Origin: Jeotgalibacillus alimentarius
GTDB lineage: Bacteria > Bacillota > Bacilli > Bacillales > Jeotgalibacillaceae
Length of the DNA stretch: 49,773 bases
Assembly: GCF_000829445.1 (NCBI RefSeq)
Contig: NZ_JXRQ01000027.1
Location: forward strand, 1-49,773
Direction of reading: 5' to 3'
The translations under genes and the position numbers were made by a program. Shown here piece by piece: positions 35,266 through 43,242 of this stretch (position 1 is its first letter; every line of letters starts with the position of its first letter). The notes below the pieces were generated by a model. That model was not told the origin of the DNA and ran no database searches. It worked only from the letters and a program-made list of their open reading frames with translations.

Positions 35266-36249
35266 TCAATCAACCTCTCTAGTTTCCTCGCCATTCTGTC
35301 GTCTCCGATGATATTTAGTTCCTTTTGTCAGACCTGTTTTGTGCAGATTTGCTTTTCTCGCGATTCTGTTCATTGTTTGTGTTGACATGCCTCCCAGGAA
35401 CTTTCGCAGTTCTTTATTGCTAATCCCTTCTCCCAATATTAAAAAAGCTTCTTCAAGTGCGTGTTCAACTATTTGAAATCCGCTGAAAGAACAAGTTGTA
35501 CAGCTCCATTTCACACTACTTTGAACAATGGCAAATTGCTCACATGAAGGACATGACATTCCATTAGTCAGTGTCTTAATATGAAAATCAAAGCGTCCAA
35601 ACCAATCTACTACAAGCTCTTCATGGGAAGCAGCCATTCGTTGAGCCATCGCTTTTAATTGTTTTGAAGAGTGTTTTTTTGAAGTTAATTGATCCAATTC
35701 ACCATATACGGCGAATGGTATCGATGAAGACGGGTGTACATTTTCCAATAATTCCGGGGATTCTGCTCTGAGAATTGAACGGGGATTGCTCATAATAATA
35801 AATGGGATAATCGGAATCTTGATATTACATTCTCTCTGTAACCACCTGCTAAGGTTATCTTTTTGCAACCTGACCTGAGTATGAAAACTTTTTTGAGCGG
35901 ATGTTTGATCATTTACTGTTTTTAACACCTGATCATATGATGATCTGATTTCAATGCTTCCCGCTAAATTTTTTACTTCCAGAATAAAGATTGCTTTATT
36001 AAATATAAGTACTGTGTCAATTTGAAAGTTGTAATTTCCATTTTTCAACCGTATGTTATGAAGGACAAATGGCGCCGGATCTAAATATGAAGTGTAATAA
36101 TCGGAACTTTTTTCACCTTTGTAACCTGCAATTTGCTTGTAGAGCTCTTCCTCAACCAACTGTTTCTTCGGATGGTAATCTGCCATCCTGTGGGCTATGC
36201 ATTTTAAGGTTTTTATATGCAAAGGAAGTTCACGTTTTTTTATGATCAT
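35266..36249 (-). CDS. NERD-domain (nuclease-related) protein with C-terminal zinc ribbon
   Basis: A 327-residue protein. The NERD domain (about 40-150) holds the expected acidic pair and lysine: NFQIDTVLIF and IFILEVKNLAG, as in PD-(D/E)xK-like nucleases. Residues about 225-260 carry two CxxC knuckles (CPSC, CTTC), a zinc ribbon. A helical Arg/Lys-rich end may bind DNA. Enzyme activity is inferred. The gene is enclosed by two same-orientation motif arrays (D1, D2), and its AT-rich, dissimilar codon use suggests it may be a transferred cassette. Confidence 0.8.
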   Translation of the reverse strand: MIIKKRELPLHIKTLKCIAHRMADYHPKKQLVEEELYKQIAGYKGEKSSDYYTSYLDPAPFVLHNIRLKNGNYNFQIDTVLIFNKAIFILEVKNLAGSIEIRSSYDQVLKTVNDQTSAQKSFHTQVRLQKDNLSRWLQRECNIKIPIIPFIIMSNPRSILRAESPELLENVHPSSSIPFAVYGELDQLTSKKHSSKQLKAMAQRMAASHEELVVDWFGRFDFHIKTLTNGMSCPSCEQFAIVQSSVKWSCTTCSFSGFQIVEHALEEAFLILGEGISNKELRKFLGGMSTQTMNRIARKANLHKTGLTKGTKYHRRRQNGEETREVD

Positions 36250-36313
36250 CGTTTCAACTCTTTTCAGTTTAGTTTGTAGGGTTTTTGTGTGAGCAGAGGA
36301 CTTTGATTATTCT

Positions 36314-36476
36314 ATTACGTTTGAAGATATATGTATCACCTTTGCAATGATTTCTATCACCTTTTGAATTTTTTCACTCGGCAAGGGTATGACCTGCCAT
36401 TTTTGCATCAGCTCCTTCATTATATCTATCACCCCCAACCTTTTATCTATCACCAATTCACTTTTTCGCACCCCCG
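36314..36476 (+). repeat. 21-bp phased motif array D2 (TCTATCACC units)
   Basis: ATTACGT at 36314, then ATCACC cores at 36335, 36356, 36407, 36428 and 36449. The 36356-36407 step is 51, as in D1, with only degenerate sequence between. Tail TTTTTCGCACCCCCGCG ends the array. Occupies the divergent gap 36250-36626 with palindrome P copy 3. Confidence 0.82.
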
Positions 36477-36532
36477 CGCCGCGCACATCCCATACCACTT
36501 CCCGACCCCATCCAAAGCACGAAAGATCACCC

Positions 36533-36567
36533 AGCGAAGACCCGGGTCTGTCCCGGCTCTTCGCTTT
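36533..36567. repeat. Palindrome P, copy 3
   Basis: AGCGAAGA-C-CCGGG pairs with CCCGG-C-TCTTCGCT (one C/C mismatch) around TCTGT, then TTTT. Same family as 16927 and 20108. Here it stands upstream of ywqB, about 60 bases before the ATG, where it could stop transcripts arriving from array D2. Confidence 0.8.
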
Positions 36568-36626
36568 TCACGAAAAGTACGGTATAATAAAAGATACGTT
36601 TTTTTTCGAAAAGGTGGAGATGGTGG

Positions 36627-38165
36627 ATGCAAACGCAATTGCTGGCAGATGGGATGGAGCGGCTTGAGCAGCGGCTGTTCAGGCAGTTTTCTCCTGCTGA
36701 TCAGACGGATGAACGTCTTGTGCAGAAGGGATTGTTTTTATATAGGCAGGGCACGGTGTATGAGATGGGATTTGATGCGAAAAATGAGATGCTGAAGGCA
36801 AAGGTGCGTGATGTCCACGGCGTCAGCGTGCGGATTTCACTGAATCCTGATAAGGGAAGCAGCTGCAGCTGTCCAGAAGAGCCCTGGTGCCGTCACCGGA
36901 TGGCGGTGTTTTTTAAGTTTTATCAGCAGAATGCGAGTGTGAGCCAGTGGATTCAGGCATGGCGCAATCAGAAGCAGGATGCCTCTTTAAGGGCGCAGAA
37001 GTCTCCTGAATTCTGGCGCAGAATTGCTGTGGAAACTGCTGACAGCATTCCCGCTGAACATATAAAAGCGGAGCCTTATCTGCTTGAAAACTATATGATG
37101 GCGAATTACCGGAAGTTTGAGCAGCATGCGCCGGTTGAAAAGGAATGGGTTCCTTTATATATGCTTTATGTATCTTTTTACTATCACAGACAGCTTTCTG
37201 AGAAGTTTGAGAGCTATGATTCTGTTCATATTACCCGTGCGCTTGAGACGATTATGGAGGCCATGCAGAAGGCTGTGTTTGATCTTGCTGTGTATGCCCA
37301 TCCATTTTCGTTTGATCCGTTCTTTAAAGAGCTGAAGCGTGAGACGGCTTCGCTCCTTGAAAAGAAGGATCCGCTCAGCTTTTCGATCTATGCCATGCTG
37401 TGGTTTCAGCTGTTTACCAAACGCAGTGACCGCGAGCAGGAGGCTGAGCGTTTGAAGCAGGCTGAAATGACGGATGAGTCCCATTTAGCGGGGACGATCT
37501 TTACTTTGCTGCGGAATGGTGATGACTTTGAGGAGCAGTTCGCAGCTTCTACAGAGCTTGCAGTGCCGCATGCGGTTCAGTGGCTTGAGTGGCTGCTGCG
37601 CGAAGGTGAAATCGACCGTTCAGTAAGAGTGTTAAAGGCCATGCAGAAAAAGCTGGATCTTTATCTGGCGCGAATGGATAACCATTCAGACCAGCGCTCG
37701 TTCGCGTTATGGCTGATTCATAAAATTGAAGGTGAGCAGCTGAGACTGCATGTGCCGGATGTGACGATTAAGTTATATGAAAAACTCCTGCCATACAGTG
37801 CGCGGCACCTGGGTGCTGTGCTGCTTGATGCAGGAAAGTACAGGGAATGGGTCGAGCTTGTACACTGGATTGACTTTTCCCCTGAAGAACTTGAAGCTGC
37901 CGGGCTGAAAAAGCTGATGGAGCGCAAGCCTGAGTTTGCCGCTCCGCTTCTTCATCAATGGGTGGAGAGTCTGATTCAGAAAAAGCAGCGTGACACGTAT
38001 AAAAAAGCTGTACGCTATTTGAAAAAGCTGAAGAAAATTTATCAGGGAATGAACCAGGAGCCGAGATTTGCCCTGTATTTCGATCAGCTGCTTGACCGCT
38101 ACAGACGGCTGCGCGCCTTTAGAGAAGAATGTGAAAGGGGGAAACTGATTCATGGAAAAGATTGA
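36627..38165 (+). CDS. ywqB: SWIM zinc-finger protein (YwqB-like)
   Basis: A 512-residue protein with a SWIM zinc finger near the start: Cys80, Cys82, Cys88 and His90 in CSC-x5-CRH. The rest is helical and repeat-like, Leu/Glu-rich. In B. subtilis ywqB neighbours ywqA, as here, and SWIM proteins often accompany SNF2 helicases. Its end overlaps ywqA by 14 bases, so the two are co-translated. TATAAT at about 36581 could be its -10. Confidence 0.85.
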   Translation: MQTQLLADGMERLEQRLFRQFSPADQTDERLVQKGLFLYRQGTVYEMGFDAKNEMLKAKVRDVHGVSVRISLNPDKGSSCSCPEEPWCRHRMAVFFKFYQQNASVSQWIQAWRNQKQDASLRAQKSPEFWRRIAVETADSIPAEHIKAEPYLLENYMMANYRKFEQHAPVEKEWVPLYMLYVSFYYHRQLSEKFESYDSVHITRALETIMEAMQKAVFDLAVYAHPFSFDPFFKELKRETASLLEKKDPLSFSIYAMLWFQLFTKRSDREQEAERLKQAEMTDESHLAGTIFTLLRNGDDFEEQFAASTELAVPHAVQWLEWLLREGEIDRSVRVLKAMQKKLDLYLARMDNHSDQRSFALWLIHKIEGEQLRLHVPDVTIKLYEKLLPYSARHLGAVLLDAGKYREWVELVHWIDFSPEELEAAGLKKLMERKPEFAAPLLHQWVESLIQKKQRDTYKKAVRYLKKLKKIYQGMNQEPRFALYFDQLLDRYRRLRAFREECERGKLIHGKD

Positions 38166-40947
38166 TATACTGCCGCTTGATCAGGGTTATTTTTCGATCA
38201 GGGTTCTAACTGAAGATGGTGAGATGATTGACCCTGCGATCTGGCAGTATGCGCTGCTGCTTTGGCATAAAGAATCATTTCATGGCACGTCTCTCCCAAC
38301 ATTCAGCAATCTGCCGGCTGATAGTATCGCGCTCGACAGCTGGGCGCTTTTGACACTGTTTGCGCAGCCGGAATTTCATGGGCGTAAGCAGTGGGCGCTG
38401 TCAGAGCAGGCTGAATTTATGTATGATGCCGCTCCCCTTTTATATGAATGGATCACTGAAGGAAAGTGGCTGGCTGAGTGGAATCACGAGTCTGATAGTG
38501 AAACATTTGATATGAAGCTTGGCGAGGAGTTCTGGGATGAGTGGGCGGATATGTCCTACAGCGGTGATCGTGCCGATGCGGACCAAAAGAAATTCATGAA
38601 TGAGTGGTATGAGTACGCGATCACATCGTTTTTCGATCATCACCCGAGAAGTTCGAATCTTGCTGCGCGGCTATTCAACAGCGGTCACGTGCTGACAGCT
38701 GAAGATCTTGCAGCTTACTTTGATGAGACGAAATGGAAGATGTGGGTTGAGCAGAAGGATCTTGAGCTACCCTACCGCTTCGGACTGCGCCTGGAAGAAC
38801 CTGAATCTGAAGAGCAGCCGTGGCGGATGCAGCCGTTCCTGCGTGATAGCAGACGGTCTGACTGGACATATGATCTGGATCTCTCAAAACCGCTTACTGA
38901 CTCTCTTCCTAAAAGATGGCTGGACGCGGTGCATGCAATTTCCCATGAGCTTGACCGCTGGGTGAAACTGATTCCGTATTTAAAAGAAGACGGTCAGTGG
39001 CAGCTTGAAATGGCTGAAGAACGTGCATGGCTCTTTTTAACTGAAGGCAGTGAAAAGCTGCTTGCACTTGATGTGGAAATTCTGCTTCCTGCATGGTGGC
39101 AGTCGATTCAGAAGTCGAATGTCTCGCTGAAGGCTGCGGTAAAAGGTGATCATAATTACCGCCCGTCATTTGTCGGACTGGATTCGCTTGTGGATTATGA
39201 CTGGAAGATTTCTGTGAATGGAGAGGACCTCTCAGATGATGAATTCCAGTCACTTGTCGAAGAAAAGCGCCGTTTCATCCAGCTGAACGGTGAGTGGGTG
39301 GCGCTTGATCCTGCGATGATTGCGCGCATTCAGCAGGCGATGCAGGCTGCAAAGAAGAACGGGATCAGTATGCAGGACTTACTTGAGGATCACTTAAATG
39401 ATGATGAGGAAGATGATAGCGCGGATGACCTGCGCATCCAGTTCGAGCTGAACCGCTCGATGAAATCAATGATGGAGAAGCTGAATGATGCAGGAAGAGT
39501 TCCGCTCCTCTCTCCTCCTGACGCGCTCGATGGTGAGCTGAGACCGTACCAACAGCAGGGCTTCAGCTGGATGAGCTTTCTGCGCAGCAACTGCTTTGGT
39601 GCGTGTCTGGCTGATGATATGGGGCTTGGGAAAACGATTCAATTGATCAGTTATATGCTGCATGTAAAAGAAACGGAGTCACCTGAAGAGCCGTTTCTCA
39701 TTATCTGCCCGACTTCCGTACTCGGTAACTGGCAGCGTGAGATTGAACGCTTTGCGCCGTCTCTGAATGTTCACCTGCACTATGGACCTGGCCGTGCAAA
39801 AAATGAAGCTTTTGGAACTTCAATTGCAACGGCTGATGTCGTGCTGACGTCTTATGGTCTGTGCCATGCTGATCAGGAAGAGCTCACAGCCGTCCAGTGG
39901 GCAGCTGTTGCGCTGGACGAGGCGCAGAACATTAAGAATCCATTTACCAAGCAGTCAAAAGCCATCCGCAGTCTGAACGGTGCCCACCACCTTGCACTGA
40001 CCGGCACGCCAATGGAAAACAGACTGTCTGAGCTATGGGCGATTTTCGATTTTATTAATCACGGCTACCTTGGTTCACTCGGTGCATTCAGAAAAGATTT
40101 TATCGCGCCAATTGAGCGTGACGGGTCTGAAGAACTGACCTTAAAGCTGCAAAAAAGAATCCGTCCATTCCTGCTTCGCCGGACAAAAGTCGACCCTGCT
40201 GTCGGCCTGAACCTTCCTTCTAAGATTGAGCAGAAGGAATTCTGTCCGCTGACGTCAGAACAGGCATCACTGTATGAACAGCTCGTGCAGGACACGCTTG
40301 AAAAGATTCCGCAGCTGACAGGTATTGAGCGGAAAGGAATGGTGCTTCAGATGCTGAACCGTCTCAAGCAGCTGTGCGACCACCCTGCTCTTTATCTCCA
40401 GGAGGAAGCACCGGTTGACATTGTTGCCCGATCTGAAAAGATGGATAAGCTGATGGATCTTCTTGAACAGATTCTTGAAGCTGAAGAAGGTACAATTATT
40501 TTTACGCAGTACATCTCTATGGGACGCATGATTCAGGATGTGCTGCAGAAGAAATACGGGTTCAAAGTGCCATTTTTAAATGGCTCTACACCAAAAGCGA
40601 CGCGCGATCAGTTGGTTGAGCAGTTCCAGGCAGGAGAATTCCCTGTCTTTATCCTGAGTCTGAAAGCAGGAGGAACTGGCCTGACGCTGACTGCAGCAAA
40701 TCACGTTATACACTATGACCGCTGGTGGAATCCGGCTGTTGAAAATCAGGCAACTGACCGCGCTTACCGGATCGGCCAGACACGCTTTGTTCATGTGCAT
40801 AAATTTATTTCTTCAGGAACAATTGAAGAGAAAATTGATAAGATGCTTGAGAAGAAGCAGTCGCTGAATGAGGATATTATCCGCGGTGATCAGTGGATTA
40901 CGGAGCTTTCGAATGAGGAGCTTGAGGATTTACTGGTACTGAATTAA
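38152..40947 (+). CDS. ywqA: SNF2-family DNA helicase/translocase (YwqA-like)
   Basis: A 931-residue protein. The N-terminal ~450 residues are family-specific; the SNF2 motor follows: motif I DDMGLGKT (488-495), motif II DEAQ (589-592), LTGTPMENRLSELW, and motifs V-VI SLKAGGTGLTLTAANHV and DRAYRIGQ. It uses ATP to move on double-stranded DNA; with the SWIM protein it may remodel nucleoprotein or stalled RNA polymerase. The last gene of the pair, followed by a terminator, and close to ssbB as in B. subtilis. Confidence 0.92.
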   Translation: MEKIDILPLDQGYFSIRVLTEDGEMIDPAIWQYALLLWHKESFHGTSLPTFSNLPADSIALDSWALLTLFAQPEFHGRKQWALSEQAEFMYDAAPLLYEWITEGKWLAEWNHESDSETFDMKLGEEFWDEWADMSYSGDRADADQKKFMNEWYEYAITSFFDHHPRSSNLAARLFNSGHVLTAEDLAAYFDETKWKMWVEQKDLELPYRFGLRLEEPESEEQPWRMQPFLRDSRRSDWTYDLDLSKPLTDSLPKRWLDAVHAISHELDRWVKLIPYLKEDGQWQLEMAEERAWLFLTEGSEKLLALDVEILLPAWWQSIQKSNVSLKAAVKGDHNYRPSFVGLDSLVDYDWKISVNGEDLSDDEFQSLVEEKRRFIQLNGEWVALDPAMIARIQQAMQAAKKNGISMQDLLEDHLNDDEEDDSADDLRIQFELNRSMKSMMEKLNDAGRVPLLSPPDALDGELRPYQQQGFSWMSFLRSNCFGACLADDMGLGKTIQLISYMLHVKETESPEEPFLIICPTSVLGNWQREIERFAPSLNVHLHYGPGRAKNEAFGTSIATADVVLTSYGLCHADQEELTAVQWAAVALDEAQNIKNPFTKQSKAIRSLNGAHHLALTGTPMENRLSELWAIFDFINHGYLGSLGAFRKDFIAPIERDGSEELTLKLQKRIRPFLLRRTKVDPAVGLNLPSKIEQKEFCPLTSEQASLYEQLVQDTLEKIPQLTGIERKGMVLQMLNRLKQLCDHPALYLQEEAPVDIVARSEKMDKLMDLLEQILEAEEGTIIFTQYISMGRMIQDVLQKKYGFKVPFLNGSTPKATRDQLVEQFQAGEFPVFILSLKAGGTGLTLTAANHVIHYDRWWNPAVENQATDRAYRIGQTRFVHVHKFISSGTIEEKIDKMLEKKQSLNEDIIRGDQWITELSNEELEDLLVLN

Positions 40948-40958
40948 CGATATGAAGA

Positions 40959-40989
40959 GAACCGTCTGACTTTGTCAGGCGGTTTTTTT
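40959..40989 (+). terminator. Terminator of ywqB-ywqA
   Basis: AACCGTCTGAC and GTCAGGCGGTT arms with loop TTT, then a T run. Confidence 0.9.
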
Positions 40990-41009
40990 AAGGGGATATG
41001 TGAATAGCC

Positions 41010-41076
41010 GCTATTGGGTTGGAGGGCTGCGCTTTCCTGCCCCCGGGCGGGAGTCTTCGTCCTCCAACCCAATAGC
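41010..41076. repeat. Long inverted repeat with GC-rich loop
   Basis: Perfect 16-bp arms GCTATTGGGTTGGAGG (41010-41025) and its complement (41061-41076) around a 35-base loop that itself can fold (CCCCGGGCGGG). No T run follows, and ywqA already has a terminator, so it is probably a small interspersed element. The rest of 41077-41227 holds nothing I recognise. Confidence 0.85.
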
Positions 41077-41227
41077 TGACATGCAGATCAAATGCTTCAC
41101 AACATATTTAATAGTAAGTATGAGGATGATTGCGGCAGGCTTGTTTCCTGCAGGTCCGGCAATGGGGAAGGTTTGCTTTCGCTGCAGGATACTTGTGCCT
41201 GTTGGAGCGGAGCCACGGTTGGTTTTG

Positions 41228-41635
41228 CTATTTGATTGTTTCTAAATGAGTGTCCTGCGGTGGAGCGGTGTTTCGCGGAATCGGCTGTTCAAATGGGCCG
41301 GGATCTGCGGATTGTTTTCTGCGGTCCATAAATCTGACATTGTCTACGTGTACTTCTGTCGTATATTGCCTGATACCATCTTCTCTTTCATATGACCTTG
41401 ACTGAATGCTGCCAACAACGCCGACTAATGACCCTTTTTCACAATAAGCATGTGTGTTTTGTGCATTCCTGTTCCAGATTGTACACCTGATAAAGTCGGC
41501 TTCAAATTCACCTGCCTGATTTTTAAACGGCCGGTTCACAGCAATAGTGACGTTCAGCACCTGCCTGTTCCCGGCGATTTCTTTCAGTTCCGGATCTTTT
41601 GTCAGCCGCCCGACTAGCGTAACCTGATTGATCAT
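41228..41635 (-). CDS. ssbB: Single-stranded DNA-binding protein, SsbB type
   Basis: About 135 residues. An OB fold begins MINQVTLVGRLTKDPEL and includes FEADFIRCTIWNRNAQNTHAY and GVVGSIQSRSYE. The C-terminus lacks the acidic DDDIPF-type tip of the main SSB, as in competence SSB (SsbB). ATG at 41635 is 6 bases after AGGAGG; the ATG two codons earlier overlaps the ribosome site. Next to ywpF as in B. subtilis. Confidence 0.88.
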   Translation of the reverse strand: MINQVTLVGRLTKDPELKEIAGNRQVLNVTIAVNRPFKNQAGEFEADFIRCTIWNRNAQNTHAYCEKGSLVGVVGSIQSRSYEREDGIRQYTTEVHVDNVRFMDRRKQSADPGPFEQPIPRNTAPPQDTHLETIK

Positions 41636-41665
41636 ATCCATCCTCCTTTCTTTGAAGATATTCTT

Positions 41666-41694
41666 ATTTTAGCGGCGGGATAAATTGTTGTAAA
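41666..41694 (-). promoter_or_regulatory. ssbB promoter
   Basis: TTTACA (41689-41694), 17-bp spacer, TAAAAT (41666-41671) on the minus strand. Upstream AAAA-N5-ATTT sequences at 41701-41713 and 41756-41768 resemble ComK AT-boxes with one mismatch each. Confidence 0.6.
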
Positions 41695-41835
41695 ACATGG
41701 AAATATTCATTTTCATGTCGTTTTCAGAAGGGAAAAAGTCGAAATTCCATAGGCGAAATTCACCTTTTATTCTGCAATATTCCCCGGGAAATGAACTAAC
41801 CCTTATTTTTTCACTTTTTTGAAAAAAATGCTGTG

Positions 41836-41844
41836 TGCTATAAT
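41836..41844 (+). promoter_or_regulatory. Extended -10 of ywpF
   Basis: TGCTATAAT, 31 bases before the ywpF ATG; TTTTGA 16 bp upstream is a weak -35. Confidence 0.6.
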
Positions 41845-41875
41845 CAACTTACAATTCATAAAGGGGATGGGCGGA

Positions 41876-42301
41876 ATGAAGACATTTAAACTGATGAAAA
41901 TTCAGGTTGTGGAAGAAGACAATATTCGTAATTTCACGCTGCATGACGGGCTGATTATTAATAAAGAAGATGAACACCAAACATGGATTCTCGAAGCTTT
42001 TTTAGACGGCGCTGAAACAGAATATTTCCAGAAGCTTCAGCAAAGTGATAAAAATGTTGAAATTCTTGCGGTTATTTCAAATGAGAAAAATGATCCAGCG
42101 GGCCTTTTTGCAAGCGTGCATGAAGTGAAACCAATCGGTGATAAGGTCAGTGTATTATTCAGTGCGCATATGAGAAATCAGCGTAATGAATACGCTGAAG
42201 AGCTACTTGCTTACATATTGGACCGAAAAGATATTTCAGGTGATGAGCTGCTTGCAGAGTTTAAGCAGCAGATGAAGGAGAAGCCGCGGATTAAGAAGTG
42301 A
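41876..42301 (+). CDS. ywpF: YwpF-family protein
   Basis: A 141-residue soluble protein, MKTFKLMKIQVVEEDN at the start, then two alpha/beta repeats; matches the YwpF family in size and position (next to ssbB). ATG at 41876 is chosen for AAAGGGGATGGGCGG upstream; the longer frame starts before the promoter. Function unknown. Confidence 0.8.
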   Translation: MKTFKLMKIQVVEEDNIRNFTLHDGLIINKEDEHQTWILEAFLDGAETEYFQKLQQSDKNVEILAVISNEKNDPAGLFASVHEVKPIGDKVSVLFSAHMRNQRNEYAEELLAYILDRKDISGDELLAEFKQQMKEKPRIKK

Positions 42302-42349
42302 TTTCGTGCCGGGGATTGGCGTGTGGTGGTCTAATGATGGTGGTGGATC

Positions 42350-42515
42350 TTACGGGTCAGATTTGTTGATTTACCGGTCAGATTGGGATTCTTACGGGTC
42401 ACAAAAGAGTTTTTACAGGTCACAATCGGTTGCATTGGGCTGATTCAGGTCACAAACGAAGTTTTACCGGTCACATTGAGCTTTTTACAGGTCACTACTA
42501 ATCTCTTACAGGTCA
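42350..42515 (+). repeat. 21-bp phased motif array E (eight TTACNGGTCA units)
   Basis: Starts at 42350, 42371, 42392, 42413, 42443, 42464, 42485 and 42506: steps 21, 21, 21, 30, 21, 21, 21. Seven units match TTACNGGTCA; unit 5 is shortened (TTCAGGTCA). The 11 bases between motifs differ in every unit. GTGTGG (about 42321) before and CCACACCCCCGCC after the array are an imperfect inverted pair. Lies between convergent genes. Confidence 0.93.
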
Positions 42516-42553
42516 CATCCGTCAGAAACGCCACACCCCCGCCTCTGAAAATG

Positions 42554-42605
42554 AAAAGGACTGTTCAAAAAATCAGCTGTACTGACTTTTTGAAGAGTCC
42601 TTTTT
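42554..42605. terminator. Bidirectional terminator
   Basis: AAAAGGACT...TTCAAAAA pairs with TTTTTGAA...AGTCCTTTT, interrupted by single-base bulges, with A and T runs on both sides. Serves the 127-aa gene and possibly ywpF. Confidence 0.8.
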
Positions 42606-42616
42606 CTGTATATATA

Positions 42617-43000
42617 TTAAGAAAGCTTTCTTTCAAGCGTCTGGATGACGTATTTTGCTTCTGCTTTACATGAGAAGTCCATTTCTGCACCTGTGCTGAC
42701 TTGAAGCTGTTCGATGCGCTCGATTTGTGCAGGTGTTGGTTCTTCTTCCAGCACTTTTTCGATCGTTTCGTTGATCTTATTAGCAAGCTGCTCATGGAAT
42801 TCCGGGCTTTCTTTGACAGATGGCTCCAGGTTTTCATACCATGATGCCTGAGTTGTGATGTATTTGCTCCATGCATTCATAAATTCAACCATGTTGAAGC
42901 GGTCTTCATTCCAATCTATTTCGTTCATGTACTGCTCAAATGCAGTGTTGATTGAACGGGTAATGCTGATTTTAGTCCCTGTTGGCAATTGTTGAAGCAT
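42617..43000 (-). CDS. Hypothetical protein (127 aa)
   Basis: A soluble, acidic, mostly helical protein beginning MLQQLPTGTKISITRSINTA. One cysteine near the end, no membrane segment. AGGAGG is 13 bases from ATG, a long spacing. Position between ywpF and fabZ resembles that of ywpG in B. subtilis, but I cannot confirm homology. Confidence 0.65.
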   Translation of the reverse strand: MLQQLPTGTKISITRSINTAFEQYMNEIDWNEDRFNMVEFMNAWSKYITTQASWYENLEPSVKESPEFHEQLANKINETIEKVLEEEPTPAQIERIEQLQVSTGAEMDFSCKAEAKYVIQTLERKLS

Positions 43001-43212
43001 ATAAGAAACGAACCTCCTAGCTCTTTACTATCCGATAATTTCCCAATGACTATGATGTGCTCAACGTTGAAGTGATAAGTCTCTCTGTGCATTTTACCCT
43101 ATTGAAGTTAAAAGTACAATCATCTATACATCCCAGTGGTATAACGTATGTCTTTTATCATAATTCAGGGCAGACGGGGCGGAGAAAGTCTTGAATATAT
43201 TATGTAAAATCC
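43001..43212. other. Intergenic stretch
   Basis: AT-rich upstream region of the 127-aa gene; no clear promoter hexamers, repeat or small gene seen. Confidence 0.4.
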
Positions 43213-43237
43213 ATCTGCCGGATTGACTCCGGCAGAC
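43213..43237 (-). terminator. Terminator of the lipoprotein gene
   Basis: TCTGCCGGA and TCCGGCAGA arms, loop of five; TTTTA follows after three bases on the minus strand. Confidence 0.7.
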
Positions 43238-43242
43238 GGGGC

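Noticed and set aside
24063-42515. Phased arrays as CRISPR arrays
   Set aside because: Repeats of 8-10 bp with 11-13 bp between them are far below CRISPR size, and no cas gene is present.
42301-42673. A 96-codon plus-strand frame across array E with repeated VT residues
   Set aside because: It follows the motif GGTCAC through 21-bp steps but lacks a ribosome site and runs through a terminator.
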